Origin: Peptococcaceae bacterium 1198_IL3148
GTDB taxonomy: Bacteria; Bacillota; Desulfotomaculia; Desulfotomaculales; Desulfohalotomaculaceae
Length of the DNA stretch: 64,000 bases
Assembly (NCBI GenBank): GCA_036763105.1
Contig: JBAIYS010000002.1
Coordinates: 62,001-126,000 of the forward strand
Direction: 5' to 3'
The notes beneath the pieces are model-generated. The model did not search any database. It was not told the origin of the DNA and saw only the letters and a list, made by a program, of their open reading frames with translations. Shown one piece after another: positions 53,219 to 63,397 of the stretch (positions are counted from its first letter, which is position 1; every line of letters starts with the position of its first letter). Made by a program: the position numbers and the translations under genes.

Positions 53219-54010
53219 ATGTTAAAAATGATTATTCAGGGTTTGATATTGGGGTTGATTATAGTGCTGCCCGGGATGAGCGGAGGCACCGTTTTTTTAA
53301 TGTTTGGGATTTATGAACAGGTGATTAGAGATATATCTAAACTCAATTTAAAACCCTATTGGCCGCTAGGTATTGGCTTGTTGGTAGGTATTTACTTGGG
53401 CGGTATTGGTTTTACCTTGTTTTTTCAAAATCATCCTGATGCCACTGCCGCCTTTCTGTTAGGTTGCTTGCTGGCTTCTGTTAAACCGGTAATTGGCAGT
53501 TGCGCCAAACCCCATACTAAAGCGATGGTATTTCTTGTTTTGGGCGTCATCGCCGGCTTTGCCATGGTTGATGAAAGCATTGGCCAACAGGCCCTTGTAC
53601 AAATGAATGTCAGTTGGGGATTGTTGATGGTGGCTGGTGCATTATCCAGTGCGGCCATGATCATACCGGGAATACCGGGCAGCGCAGTCTTGATGGTTTT
53701 GGGCATTTATGATGACATACTTTATTATGTCGCCGAGTTACACTGGGTTAATCTTGCCATTTTTGGTATCGGGAGTATTCTTGGTATACTGCTATTAGCC
53801 AATGTGATTAATACTTTATATACAAACCACAGGCTAATAATTTCTTACTTTTTTGCGGGATTAATTATTGGGTCATCCCGCGGGTTACTGCCCACTTATT
53901 TTGAGCCTCTTTACTTGGTATTGTTTATGCTAGGCTTTATGTTTGTTTGGCAAGCCAGTGATAGGGGAAAAGAACTGAAAATGGATACTGTGGAAGAGGA
54001 ATCAAGCTAA
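53219..54010 (+). CDS. DUF368 membrane protein (polyprenyl-phosphate translocase family)
   Basis: 263 residues with about eight membrane segments. Two inverted half repeats are marked by LPGMSGGTVFLMFGIYEQVI near residue 18 and IPGIPGSAVLMVLGIYDDIL near 145, the DUF368 signature. Members (PopT) flip undecaprenyl phosphate back across the membrane for reuse in wall synthesis. It appears monocistronic. Assignment to the family is firm; the exact substrate is by analogy. Confidence 0.9.
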   Translation: MLKMIIQGLILGLIIVLPGMSGGTVFLMFGIYEQVIRDISKLNLKPYWPLGIGLLVGIYLGGIGFTLFFQNHPDATAAFLLGCLLASVKPVIGSCAKPHTKAMVFLVLGVIAGFAMVDESIGQQALVQMNVSWGLLMVAGALSSAAMIIPGIPGSAVLMVLGIYDDILYYVAELHWVNLAIFGIGSILGILLLANVINTLYTNHRLIISYFFAGLIIGSSRGLLPTYFEPLYLVLFMLGFMFVWQASDRGKELKMDTVEEESS

Positions 54011-54028
54011 GCATATGAGATGGGGCTG

Positions 54029-54077
54029 TGCAATAAAACGTGCAGAGGTAGGTTTTATTGCAACAACCTTATTTTTT
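54029..54077. terminator. terminator hairpin between convergent genes
   Basis: TGCAATAAAAC and GTTTTATTGCA pair, with a run of seven T residues a few bases further on. It ends the DUF368 gene; the HD-GYP gene converges from the other side. Confidence 0.6.
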
Positions 54078-54079
54078 TG

Positions 54080-55222
54080 TTACTTTTCTAAGTATTCCAT
54101 CAGGCTGGCAATGCCTATTGTTTCTACCAATGCCAAAAAGGGTTCCACCAAATTAGGGTCGAAATGGGCGCCAGCACATCTTTTGATTTCATCTAACGCT
54201 TGCTGGGGATGTAAACCTTTGCGGTAGGGACGGTCGCTGGTCATGGCATCGTAGGCGTCGGCAATGGCTATGATGCGGGCCACTAATGGGATGGCTTCAC
54301 CCTTTAATTTTTTGGGGTAACCGGTGCCGTTATATTTTTCTTGATGATACATAACCCCTTCCCAAACCTGCCGCATAAAGTTGCGTGGTTCGATCTGTTC
54401 AATAATTTTTGCCCCAATTTCGGGGTGACTTTTCATCACTTTCCATTTTTCGTCGTCCAACGGCCCAGGCTCAAGCAAAACATTATCGCGGATACCGATC
54501 TTACCTACATCATGCAACAGTGCTGCCTGCTGAATTATTTCCAACTGTGCGGGTTCTAAGCCAATACTTTGACCAATGAGCACCGATAACTTGCTGACCC
54601 TTTCGGAGTGACCCTTGGTATATGGGTCTCTGGCGTCAAGGGCAGAGGTTAAAGACTTAATTAGACTGATTAATAACTTTTCCTGGTTAGAAAATAGCAT
54701 ACTGTTGTCAATAATCACTGCCGCTTGGCTGGCAAAGGCATTACATAGCCGTAAATCCCGGGGGCAAAAATTACTACCATCTTGCTTATTAATTAACTGT
54801 AGTAAGCCCAGTGGCCGACCTTTACTGATTAAGGGAATAAACACCATGGAATTAACTTGATGACTGAGTAAGCCACTGATATTATCTAACGTCATCGAAC
54901 CGCCATTGCCGTTGCGGTAAACTATCTTTGGTTCGCCGCTGGCTAAAATTCTATTGACGTCCCCTTGGAAATGCTGTCCTATTTTTTTAACTAAAGGTTG
55001 ATCCAGTCCATAGGCTACCACCGGTGACAGATCATGTTCTTCATCCAGGTCAAGCCATAACACACCTGTTTCTGCTTGCACCAGGATGATGCCTTGCTCC
55101 ATCACAATACCAACCACTTCTTCTAAGCGTAAATTGGAACTGAGTAGCACGCCCACTTCCAGTAGCGTGTTAACTTCATTGGTGGTAAAATTATCATCCT
55201 TGTCAACGGCTAAATTATTCAT
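54080..55222 (-). CDS. GAF/HD-GYP domain protein, likely c-di-GMP phosphodiesterase
   Basis: 380 residues: a GAF sensor domain at about 30-170 and an HD-GYP domain at about 190-365. HD motifs are LLHDVGKIGI, SHPEIGAKI, and HQEKYNGTGYP, then ADAYDAMTSDRPYRK. The usual HHE is HQE here and the D before G is N, a variation that is also seen in clostridial members. It should cleave c-di-GMP in response to a GAF ligand. It is alone on this strand. Confidence 0.9.
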   Translation of the reverse strand: MNNLAVDKDDNFTTNEVNTLLEVGVLLSSNLRLEEVVGIVMEQGIILVQAETGVLWLDLDEEHDLSPVVAYGLDQPLVKKIGQHFQGDVNRILASGEPKIVYRNGNGGSMTLDNISGLLSHQVNSMVFIPLISKGRPLGLLQLINKQDGSNFCPRDLRLCNAFASQAAVIIDNSMLFSNQEKLLISLIKSLTSALDARDPYTKGHSERVSKLSVLIGQSIGLEPAQLEIIQQAALLHDVGKIGIRDNVLLEPGPLDDEKWKVMKSHPEIGAKIIEQIEPRNFMRQVWEGVMYHQEKYNGTGYPKKLKGEAIPLVARIIAIADAYDAMTSDRPYRKGLHPQQALDEIKRCAGAHFDPNLVEPFLALVETIGIASLMEYLEK

Positions 55223-55349
55223 AGAACATTCCCCTAATCATTTCTTTCACTCATATCTAGAGTTGAAATATGAAATAACCATTATGCCCCATTATACCAA
55301 AATTTGTACAAGCTTTATAGTCACATAGAGGAATCTTTTTAAAACAGTA

Positions 55350-58043
55350 CTAATTTTCGACATTCTCCACTTTAACGGCACACACCTTTAACTCCGGTAT
55401 TTTGGCCACAGCATCCACCGCTTTGTTAGTAAGTTTATTTATTGGTGCAGCGGGGAAGTGGAACGAGGTAAACACTGTGCCCACTGGCACAATTTCCGTT
55501 GTTTTAACTGGTAATTTTATGCTGCCACGGCGGGATGACACCTTCACCAAGTCCCCGGTTTTGATGCCCAGTTGGTCAGCATCTAACGGATTCATTTCCA
55601 AATATTCCTCTGGGTAATATTGTTCTAGTATTCCTGTGCGCAAAGTCATTGTACCGGTGTGATAATGATACAATCTTCTGCCGGTGTTTAGGAACAACGG
55701 AAATTCATCATTGGGCATTTCTGCCGGCGGTAAATACTCCACCCCATGAAATTTACCTAAACCGTTGCTAAAGGTGTCTTGGTGCAGTATGGCGGTGCCG
55801 GGGTGAGTGGCGTCCGGGCAGGGCCATTGTAAACCGCCACTTTCTAAACGATGGTGCTCGATACCGCCGTAACTGGGTGTGAGGCTGGCAATCTCACCCA
55901 TAATTTCTGCCGGTGACGAATATTGCATCGGAAAGCCCATGGCGTTGGCCAAAGTGCAGATGATTTGCCAGTCAGCTTTGGCATTACCCACTGGTTCAAC
56001 AGCTTTGCGCACCAATTGTACTCGACGCTCGGTGTTGGTGAAGGTGCCATCCTTTTCAGCAAAGCTAACCGCCGGTAGCACCACATCGGCCAGTTGGGCG
56101 GTTTCAGTTAGAAAAATATCTTGCACCACTAAAAAATCTAGATTTTTTAAGGCGGCAATAATATGATTGGCATCGGCATCAGACAACACTGGATTTTCTC
56201 CCATAATATACATACCCTTTATGGCCCCTCGGCCAGCAGCATCCATGATTTCCCCCACCGTCAATCCTGGCTTGGCCGGGAGGTGATCAACTTGCCAGGC
56301 GGTGGTGAATTTTTGCCTGGCCAAATCTGAGCTAACCCTTTGATAGCCGGGCAATACATCGGGTAGCGCGCCCATGTCGCAGGCCCCTTGCACGTTGTTT
56401 TGCCCCCTTAGGGGATTAACGCCTGAATGTTTTTTACCAATATGGCCGCAGAGCATGGCTAAGTTGGCCACTGTCAACACATTATCGGTGCCCGTGGTGT
56501 GCTGGGTAATGCCCATGGTATAAAGGATGGATGCCCGTTCGGCTTGGGCATATCCTCTGGCCACTTGACAAATAATGTCCGCAGGAATGCCAGTGATTTG
56601 TTCGGTGAATTCCGGTGTATACCGGGCCAGTGATTGCCGGTAAGCGGCAAAACCCTCGGTGCGTTTAGCCACAAAATCCTGGTTCCACAAGCCCTCTTTA
56701 ACAATGACGTGGGCTAATCCGTTTAATAAAGCGCTGTCAGTGCCGGGGTTAAGCCGCAAATGGTGGTGAGCCAACTGAGCCACCTCTGTTAATCGGGGGT
56801 CAATTACAACCAGTTGTGCCCCTTGACGCACTGCTTTTTTAACCTTTAGCCCAATGATTGGGTGGGCTTCGGTGGTGTTGCTGCCTATAATCAATAAAAA
56901 GTCTGCCCCGGAGATCTCATCAATACTGTTGGTCATTGCGCCACTGCCAAAGGTAGTTGCCAGACCGGCAACGGTGGGGGCGTGTCACAGGCGGGCACAG
57001 TGATCAATATTGTTGGTACCTAAAACTGCCCGGGTAAATTTTTGCATCAGGTAATTTTCTTCGTTGGTGCATCGGGCTGAACTCAGTACCGCTAAGGCAT
57101 CTCCGCCGTGGTTTTGTTTAATCATTGTCAATTTGCCACTGACCAGTTCAATGGCTTCATCCCAGGTGGCCGGTACAAATTGGCCATTCTTTTTAATTAA
57201 CGGGTTGGTTAGGCGGTCGGGATGATGAATAAAGTTATAGCCGAAACGGCCTTTAACACAAAGCGCCCATCCGTTGACATCCCCATCACAGGAGGTGACA
57301 CCCACCACTCGGCCGTCTTTGACATTCAGTTCAAAGTTGCAGCCGACACCGCAGTAAGGACAAGTGGTTTTTATTTTTTTAACTTCCCAAGAACGGGCTT
57401 TACTGCGCAAATCCTTTTCTTGCAGGGCACCCACCGGGCAAAGGGCCACACAGTTGCCGCAAAATACGCATTCCGATTGGCTTAAAGGGGTGTCCATGGC
57501 CGGGGTTATTTTAGTATCAAAACCGCGGAAGGCAAAGTCTAATACGGCTTTTCCTTGCACTTCGTCACAGACTCGAACACATTTACCACACATGATACAT
57601 TTATTCATATCCCGGACGATAAAGGGGTTGTCGCTTTCAATTGGATATTGGTGATGTTGACCGCTGAAGCTGCTTGCCTGTACCCCGTACATAAAGGCAT
57701 AGTCTTGCAGTCGGCAGTCGCCGGCTTTGCCACAGGTAAGGCAGTCTTGAGGATGGTTAGCCAGCAACAATTCGAGGATTGTTTTACGGGCTTCCGCCAC
57801 CGCAGCAGATTCGGTGTAAATCACCATGCCTTCCTTAACCTTGGTGGTACAGGAAACAGTAAGTTTGTTTTGCCCCTCAACCTCCACTAGGCAAATTCTG
57901 CAGGAGGCCTGTTGGGTTAACTCGGGGTGGTGGCACAGGGTGGGGATAAAGACCCCTGCTTTTTCTGCTGCTTCTAAAATGGTAGTGCCTGCTGGTACAG
58001 ATACTGGTTGTTCATTGATGGTGATGTTGATATAATTAGCCAT
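55350..58043 (-). CDS. fdhA: selenocysteine formate dehydrogenase catalytic subunit
   Basis: 897 residues if UGA at 56985-56987 is read as Sec (residue 353). N-terminal Fe-S modules: 2Fe-2S (about 1-80), HPQDCLTCGKAGDC (about 95-115), CIMCGKCVRVC and CVFCGNCVALC, then the Mo-cofactor domain with its cluster TCPYCGVGC. The stop falls in HCARL-U-HAPTVAGL, the exact Sec site of molybdenum/tungsten formate dehydrogenases. Both flanks are in one frame. The C-terminal molybdopterin domain covers about 790-897. It oxidises formate or reduces CO2 and passes electrons to HymAB. ATG 58043 is 24 bp after hymB. Confidence 0.95.
56956..56972 (-). promoter_or_regulatory. bacterial SECIS hairpin in fdhA
   Basis: On the minus strand, 12 bases after the UGA, GUUGCC-GGUCU-GGCAAC folds into a six-bp stem with a five-base loop containing GU. 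This is the position of the SelB-binding hairpin in fdh mRNAs. No selA, selB, selC or selD gene lies in the window. Confidence 0.7.
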
Positions 58044-58066
58044 TTTTCACTCTCCTTTTACCCCGA

Positions 58067-59872
58067 CTATTTTTTAATTACCGCGCTGAATTTGCATTTT
58101 TGTAAACAACTGCCGCATTTGATGCAAATAGAGGTATCGATGACGTGGGGTTGTTTTTTGTCGCCGCTGATGGCCGCCACCGGGCAAGAACGGGCGCAAT
58201 TGCCACAGCCGATGCAACGTTCGCCATCGATGGCATAGGTTAGTAGGTTGCTACACGCTGCGGCTGGGCAATGTTTATCGTATATGTGGGTCTCATATTC
58301 GTGGCGGAAATATTGCAACGTACTTAATACCGGGTTAGGGGCACTCTGTCCCAAACCGCAGAGGGAAGTTGACTGAATAACCCGACTTAGTTTTTCCAGT
58401 TGTTTTAAATCTTCTGGCACCCCTTGTCCGTCACAAATGCGGGTGAGAATTTCCAACATCCGGGTGGTACCTTCTCGGCAGGGGGTGCATTTACCGCAGG
58501 ACTCAGCCTTGGTAAACTGCAAAAAGAAGCGTGCCACATCAACCATGCAGGTGGTATCGTCCAACACCACTAGCCCCCCGGAACCCATCATAGCCCCCAC
58601 TTGCTTTAAAGAATCGTAATCCACCGGCAGATCTAGATATTCTGTCGGAATACAACCGCCGGAGGGGCCGCCGGATTGTACGGCTTTAAATTGACGGTTG
58701 TTTTGAATGCCACCGCCAATATCAAAAATGATTTCCCGCAGTGTGGTGCCCATAGGTACTTCCACCAAACCAGTATTAACCACTTTACCAGTTAATGAAA
58801 AAACCTTAGTGCCACTACTTTTTTCGGTGCCGATGGCAGCATACCAATGGCTGCCCTTAAGAATAATCTGAGGCACATTGGCAAAGGTTTCTACATTGTT
58901 GAGGGTGGTGGGTTTTTCCCACAACCCCTTTTCGGTGGAGCGAGCCACTTTAACCCGAGGCATACCGCGGTTACCTTCGATGGAGGCCATCAATGCCGTG
59001 CCCTCACCGCAAACAAAGGCTCCGGCGCCAGCTTTGATTTTGATGTGGAAGTTAAAGCCGGAATTTAAAATATTGTCTCCCAATAACCCCTTAGCTTCGG
59101 CTTGGGCAATGGCAATTTTTAATCTGCCAATGGCCACCGGGTACTCGGCCCGCACATAAATATAGCCTTCGTCTGCTTTGGTGGCATAGCCGCAAAGAGC
59201 CATCCCTTCCAGTACCGAGTGGGGATCACCTTCTAAAATACTGCGGTCCATAAAGGCCCCGGGGTCGCCTTCGTCGGCGTTACAGATCACATAACGCTTA
59301 TCGATGATTTTGGCATTTAAAGCCCCTTGCCATTTGATGCCGGTGGGAAAACCAGCACCACCCCGTCCCCGCAAACCCGAAGCTTTAACTTCGTCAACCA
59401 CCTGCTGAGCAGTCATGCTGGTCAGTGCCTTTGTCAACGCTTGATAGCCACCATTGGCAATATATTCCTCAATATCTTCCGGGTTAATGGTGCCGCAATT
59501 TTTTAACACCACTTTATGCTGCTTGGCATAAAACGGTACCCGGTCGTAGGTGAGTGTAGGGCCACTCTGTGCAGTGCCCTGATATAGCAGACGAGTTACT
59601 GGGTTGTTGGTGGTCAACGATGCCACAATGTCTGCAGCATCGGCTTCGGTAACTTGAGTATAAAAAAGTTTATCTGGTTCCACTGTGACTATCGGCCCCT
59701 GTTCACAAAAGCCATGACAGCCCACTGGCTTAACTGTTATTTGGTTGGACAATCCTTGACGTTCAATTTCTGATTTTAGCCGCTCGGCCACTTTATTTGA
59801 ACCGGAAGAAGTGCATCCCCCGGCGCAGACACAAAGAACTCTTTGGTTACTACCGTCAGTAAGTTTATTCAC
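58067..59872 (-). CDS. hymB: NADH-binding NuoF-like subunit HymB
   Basis: 601 residues. It has an N-terminal thioredoxin-like 2Fe-2S domain (CAGGCTSSG), the NuoF flavin/NADH domain with LRGRGGAGFPTGIKW and NADEGDPGAFMDR, the 4Fe-4S site ESCGKCTPCREG near residue 475, and two C-terminal 4Fe-4S ferredoxin motifs (CIGCGNCARSC and CIKCGSCLQKC). It passes electrons between FdhA and NAD. GTG 59872 follows hymA by 14 bp. The same layout occurs in bifurcating hydrogenases and formate dehydrogenases, so use of ferredoxin is possible. Confidence 0.93.
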   Translation of the reverse strand: MNKLTDGSNQRVLCVCAGGCTSSGSNKVAERLKSEIERQGLSNQITVKPVGCHGFCEQGPIVTVEPDKLFYTQVTEADAADIVASLTTNNPVTRLLYQGTAQSGPTLTYDRVPFYAKQHKVVLKNCGTINPEDIEEYIANGGYQALTKALTSMTAQQVVDEVKASGLRGRGGAGFPTGIKWQGALNAKIIDKRYVICNADEGDPGAFMDRSILEGDPHSVLEGMALCGYATKADEGYIYVRAEYPVAIGRLKIAIAQAEAKGLLGDNILNSGFNFHIKIKAGAGAFVCGEGTALMASIEGNRGMPRVKVARSTEKGLWEKPTTLNNVETFANVPQIILKGSHWYAAIGTEKSSGTKVFSLTGKVVNTGLVEVPMGTTLREIIFDIGGGIQNNRQFKAVQSGGPSGGCIPTEYLDLPVDYDSLKQVGAMMGSGGLVVLDDTTCMVDVARFFLQFTKAESCGKCTPCREGTTRMLEILTRICDGQGVPEDLKQLEKLSRVIQSTSLCGLGQSAPNPVLSTLQYFRHEYETHIYDKHCPAAACSNLLTYAIDGERCIGCGNCARSCPVAAISGDKKQPHVIDTSICIKCGSCLQKCKFSAVIKK

Positions 59873-59886
59873 AGCAACCGCCCTTC

Positions 59887-60378
59887 CTATTTATATTGGT
59901 CTAACACTGCTATTGCTCTGGCGGATGTTAGCCGCCCGTAAGTATCTTCGTTAACCATCATAGCCGGTGCCAAGCCACAGGCACCAAGGCAAGCCACTGT
60001 TTCTAAGGTGTATCTTAAATCGTCAGTGGTTTCACCGTTTTTAATGCCCAGTGCTTCCTCAATACCTTTAAGTACTTTGTCTGCTCCCTGAACATGACAG
60101 GCGGTGCCGGTACAAACTCTAATTACATGCCTGCCACGGGGTTTAAGGTGGAACTGAGCATAAAAAGTGGTTACCCCGTAGACTTTGCTGAGGGGGATGC
60201 GCAGTGCTTTGGCAATCTGTTCCATTACATTTTGGGGTAGATAACCATAAATATCCTGGGCTTCTTGCAAAAGTGGAATCAAAGCCCCTTGACTATCTTT
60301 GTACTTATCTAAAGCCGCCTTCAGCGCCTTATGATTAGCATCAGTGTTGTTACCGCAGCGACAACTACAAACGGACAA
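59887..60378 (-). CDS. hymA: NuoE-like 2Fe-2S subunit HymA
   Basis: 163 residues, thioredoxin-like 2Fe-2S protein with CTGTACHVQGA near residue 90 and CLGACGLAP near 131. It supports electron flow in HymB. TTG 60378 starts eight bases after AAGGAGGG; the N-terminus carries CSCRCGN. It is the first gene of hymA-hymB-fdhA, which reads leftward. A 200-bp spacer separates it from the divergent pyrophosphatase gene. Confidence 0.92.
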   Translation of the reverse strand: MSVCSCRCGNNTDANHKALKAALDKYKDSQGALIPLLQEAQDIYGYLPQNVMEQIAKALRIPLSKVYGVTTFYAQFHLKPRGRHVIRVCTGTACHVQGADKVLKGIEEALGIKNGETTDDLRYTLETVACLGACGLAPAMMVNEDTYGRLTSARAIAVLDQYK

Positions 60379-60578
60379 AGTTTAGCCCTCCTTGCGAAAC
60401 CAAGTTATTTATATATATTGAATCATAACTTATGGAAAATGGGAATAAATAAGCTGTTAAAAAGTGATAATTTTATTAGTGAAAAAAAGGATTAGGCCAG
60501 AAGGGTGGACATTACTTCCAGCCTCTGGTATATTTTTTGTTGTCGAATTTTATATAATATTGTTGCGGAGGAAGTACA

Positions 60579-62201
60579 ATGTCAACATTGGTCTTTGGTC
60601 ATAAAAATCCGGATACCGACTCAGTGATGTCGGCCATTGCCACCGCCAATTTAAAAAACAAACTGGGTGTTAAAGCGATACCCTGTGTGCTGGGCGATGT
60701 CAATAGAGAAAGTGAGTATGTTTTAAATTATTTTAAAATTCGAGCACCTAAACAAATCGATAATGTTAAAACCCAGGCTAAGGATTTGAATTATAGCAGT
60801 ATTCAGGGGATCACCCCTTGTACCTCAATATTACATGCCTATCGGATAATGGAAAGGGAAAACTTCAGAACCTTGGCAGTGGTGGATGCTACCCAAAAAC
60901 TGCTGGGTATTTTAACCATGAAGGACATTGCCATGGGGTTAATTATGGGAGACTTTTATCAACTGCACACCTCCATTGATAATATTATCAATGACTTTAA
61001 TGCCCAGGTGTTGGCCTGTAAAACCGATGCAGATATAAATGGCAAGGTGTCTGTCATTGCCTACTACGATGATACTGTTAAGGGTACGTTGGGCGAAGAT
61101 GACATTATTATCGTTGGCGATCGGTACAATGTGATCGAAGATGCCATTGCGTCAAGGGTGCAATTGATCATTGTTACCGGAGGTCGAGAACTGCCGCCAA
61201 AGTACATTGAGCTGGCGGAACAACATCAGGTGACTATGTTGTCAGTTGCTGATGATACATATACTGTTTCTAAGTTAATCAACCAGTGTAATTATGTGAC
61301 GTCCATAATGAAGTCCAAGGATATTGTTAAATTTTATGAATGTGACTGCCTGGATGACATTAAGGATGCCCTGATGTCCACCAGTTATCGCAATTACCCA
61401 GTGATCAATAAAGAAAATCAATTTTTAGGTTTTATCAATAAAAAGAATCTTTTAAATCCTGAGCGCAAGCAGGTGATTCTGGTGGATCACAATGAATATC
61501 ATCAGAGCGCAGAGGGGTTAGATGAAGCGGAGATTGTGGAAATAATTGATCACCACAAAATTGGTGATATTGCCACCTCCAAGCCAATCAGTTTCCGCAA
61601 CATGCCGCTGGGCAGCACCTGTACCATTGTTTATCAACTTTATCGTGAGATGAATATTGATATCACCCCGGAAATCGCCGGTGCATTACTGGCCGGGATT
61701 GTGTCAGACACGTTGCTGTTTAAGTCACCCACCACCACCCAGTTGGACAAAAAAGCGGCGGCTGAACTTAATGACATATTGAATTTAGACATAGGGCGTT
61801 TTGCCATGGATATGTTCAAGTACGGCACCTCTTTGGAAGGGCAGAGCATTGAGGAAATTTTCTACAAAGATTTTAAGGAGTTCAACTTGGGCGGGCGCAG
61901 AGTGGGTATAGCCCAGGTGTTCACCATGGATATTGAAGAAGTGCTGGGCCGCAAGGAGGCTTTTCTGGATTTCATAGGGCAAACCCATCGCAATAAGGAA
62001 TATTATTTGACGTTGTTGGTGATTACAGACATTATTAAAGAGGGTTCATACCTGTTATATCAATCTGATCATAATCATTTGGTTGCCATGGCCTTTAATA
62101 TCGGCGATGAAGATGAACAGGGGGCCTTTGTTGCAGATTTGGTATCCCGGAAGAAACAGGTGGTACCGATGCTTACCGAGACCATTAATATGATCAAATA
62201 A
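60579..62201 (+). CDS. ppaC: CBS/DRTGG manganese-dependent inorganic pyrophosphatase
   Basis: 540 residues of family II PPase (DHH-DHHA2) with a regulatory insert. DHH motifs are FGHKNPDTDSVMSA, VDHNEYHQS and IIDHHKIG near residues 3, 305 and 327; two CBS halves flank a DRTGG domain (about 65-300). This class hydrolyses PPi with Mn or Co and is inhibited by AMP/ADP and activated by ATP or Ap4A through the CBS domains. GCGGAGG precedes the ATG. Confidence 0.95.
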   Translation: MSTLVFGHKNPDTDSVMSAIATANLKNKLGVKAIPCVLGDVNRESEYVLNYFKIRAPKQIDNVKTQAKDLNYSSIQGITPCTSILHAYRIMERENFRTLAVVDATQKLLGILTMKDIAMGLIMGDFYQLHTSIDNIINDFNAQVLACKTDADINGKVSVIAYYDDTVKGTLGEDDIIIVGDRYNVIEDAIASRVQLIIVTGGRELPPKYIELAEQHQVTMLSVADDTYTVSKLINQCNYVTSIMKSKDIVKFYECDCLDDIKDALMSTSYRNYPVINKENQFLGFINKKNLLNPERKQVILVDHNEYHQSAEGLDEAEIVEIIDHHKIGDIATSKPISFRNMPLGSTCTIVYQLYREMNIDITPEIAGALLAGIVSDTLLFKSPTTTQLDKKAAAELNDILNLDIGRFAMDMFKYGTSLEGQSIEEIFYKDFKEFNLGGRRVGIAQVFTMDIEEVLGRKEAFLDFIGQTHRNKEYYLTLLVITDIIKEGSYLLYQSDHNHLVAMAFNIGDEDEQGAFVADLVSRKKQVVPMLTETINMIK

Positions 62202-62216
62202 ATTTTGTTATTTCAA

Positions 62217-62249
62217 GCTCTCCGCTTAATTTGGCGGGGAGTTTTTTTA
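62217..62249 (+). terminator. terminator after ppaC
   Basis: CTCTCCGC and GCGGGGAG pair and run into seven T residues. Confidence 0.8.
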
Positions 62250-62261
62250 TTATTTACAAAC

Positions 62262-62500
62262 GTGTTGGTGTTTGGCCGTCCACGGCTCGGTTGCCGGTGG
62301 CGCACGTCCTATGCGCCACCCTGCCTCCGACCGCCTCCTTCGCTAAGTTCGGTTCGCTGTTCAACTATATGTCGTTTGCTAACTGCAGCAGCAAACATGT
62401 TTTAGTCAACCTTTGCCAGGAAAGCAGCTGCGCGACCACCAACCTTTTTCAATCAACTGCCATCTTAAAAACCGCTGGCTGTTAAAATCTTCTGTTGGTT
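62262..62500. other. GC-rich intergenic stretch with two hairpins
   Basis: Inside the 62202-62584 gap, bases 62270-62460 are richer in GC than neighbours. They hold GCCGT-CC-ACGGC (62275-62286) and GGTGGCGCA-CGTCCTA-TGCGCCACC (62296-62320). Short open frames here lack ribosome sites and family resemblance. It may be a dispersed repeat or a decayed insert. Confidence 0.4.
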
Positions 62501-62587
62501 AAAAGGAAATCGTAACCAAAGGGGCGAATATTTGGGCATTGTGCAAGATATTATAAATGGTAATAAAATGAATGGGGGTATAGCGTG

Positions 62588-63397
62588 ATGTCTGTTTCTA
62601 TGGCCATAATCGGGGGTACTGGGGTTTATGATCCTAATATTCTCTCGAATATTCATGATGTAGAAGTTAGTACTCCTTATGGAGATACAGTGGTTAAAGT
62701 TGGTGAATACCAAGGACGGGAAGTGGCCTTTATGAATCGCCATGGTGCCGGTCATTCGGTGCCGCCGCACTTGGTAAATTATCGTTGTAATATTGCTGCC
62801 TTAAAGAAACTGGGGGTAAAAAGCATATTGGCCACCGCTGCGGTGGGGTCTTTAAATCCCAATATGAAGCCGGGGGACTTTGTGTTTTGCGATCAGTTTC
62901 TTGATTTTACTAAATCCCGAGCGCAGACGTTCTTTGAGGGTGGTGCTCAAGGTGTAATACATCTGGATGTAACTGACCCCTATTGCCCTGAACTGCGGCA
63001 ATTGCTGGAAAAATCCGCGGTGGATTTAGGTTTGTCCTTTCATCAGGGTGGTGTGTATGTGACTAGTGAAGGTCCGCGCTTTGAAACTCCAGCGGAGATT
63101 AAAATGTATAGTATACTGGGTGGAGATTTGGTGGGTATGACCAGTGTGCCCGAGGTGATCTTGGCCCGGGAAGCAGAAATGTGTTATGCTACCATTTGCA
63201 TGGTCACTAACTTTGCCGCCGGGATTTCTCCTACGCCGTTAACTCACCAAGAGGTGCTGGATATCATGGCGGAAAATGCCATAAATTTACGCAAATTGGC
63301 GATGAATACCATCGGGTTAGTATCACCGAACCGCACCTGCGCTTGTCACACAGCGGTGGGAGGCCCGATACATGAACTTTTGAAAGGTGGAGCCTAA
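62588..63397 (+). CDS. mtnP: S-methyl-5'-thioadenosine phosphorylase
   Basis: About 269 residues of the trimeric MTAP/PNP family. It splits methylthioadenosine (and in some anaerobes 5'-deoxyadenosine) to adenine and a sugar phosphate. Seen are AIIGGTGVYDP, NRHGAGHSVPPH, TSEGPRFETPAEI, MTSVPEVILAREAEMCY and a C-terminal CACH. ATG 62588 is eight bases after GGGGGT; a GTG directly before it is less likely. Its stop overlaps the mtnA start. Confidence 0.94.
   Translation: MSVSMAIIGGTGVYDPNILSNIHDVEVSTPYGDTVVKVGEYQGREVAFMNRHGAGHSVPPHLVNYRCNIAALKKLGVKSILATAAVGSLNPNMKPGDFVFCDQFLDFTKSRAQTFFEGGAQGVIHLDVTDPYCPELRQLLEKSAVDLGLSFHQGGVYVTSEGPRFETPAEIKMYSILGGDLVGMTSVPEVILAREAEMCYATICMVTNFAAGISPTPLTHQEVLDIMAENAINLRKLAMNTIGLVSPNRTCACHTAVGGPIHELLKGGA

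Noticed and set aside
56936-56987. Stop codon splitting fdhA as a nonsense mutation or frameshift
   Set aside because: The UGA lies exactly at the Sec position, both flanks stay in one frame, and a SECIS-like hairpin follows; these fit programmed recoding.
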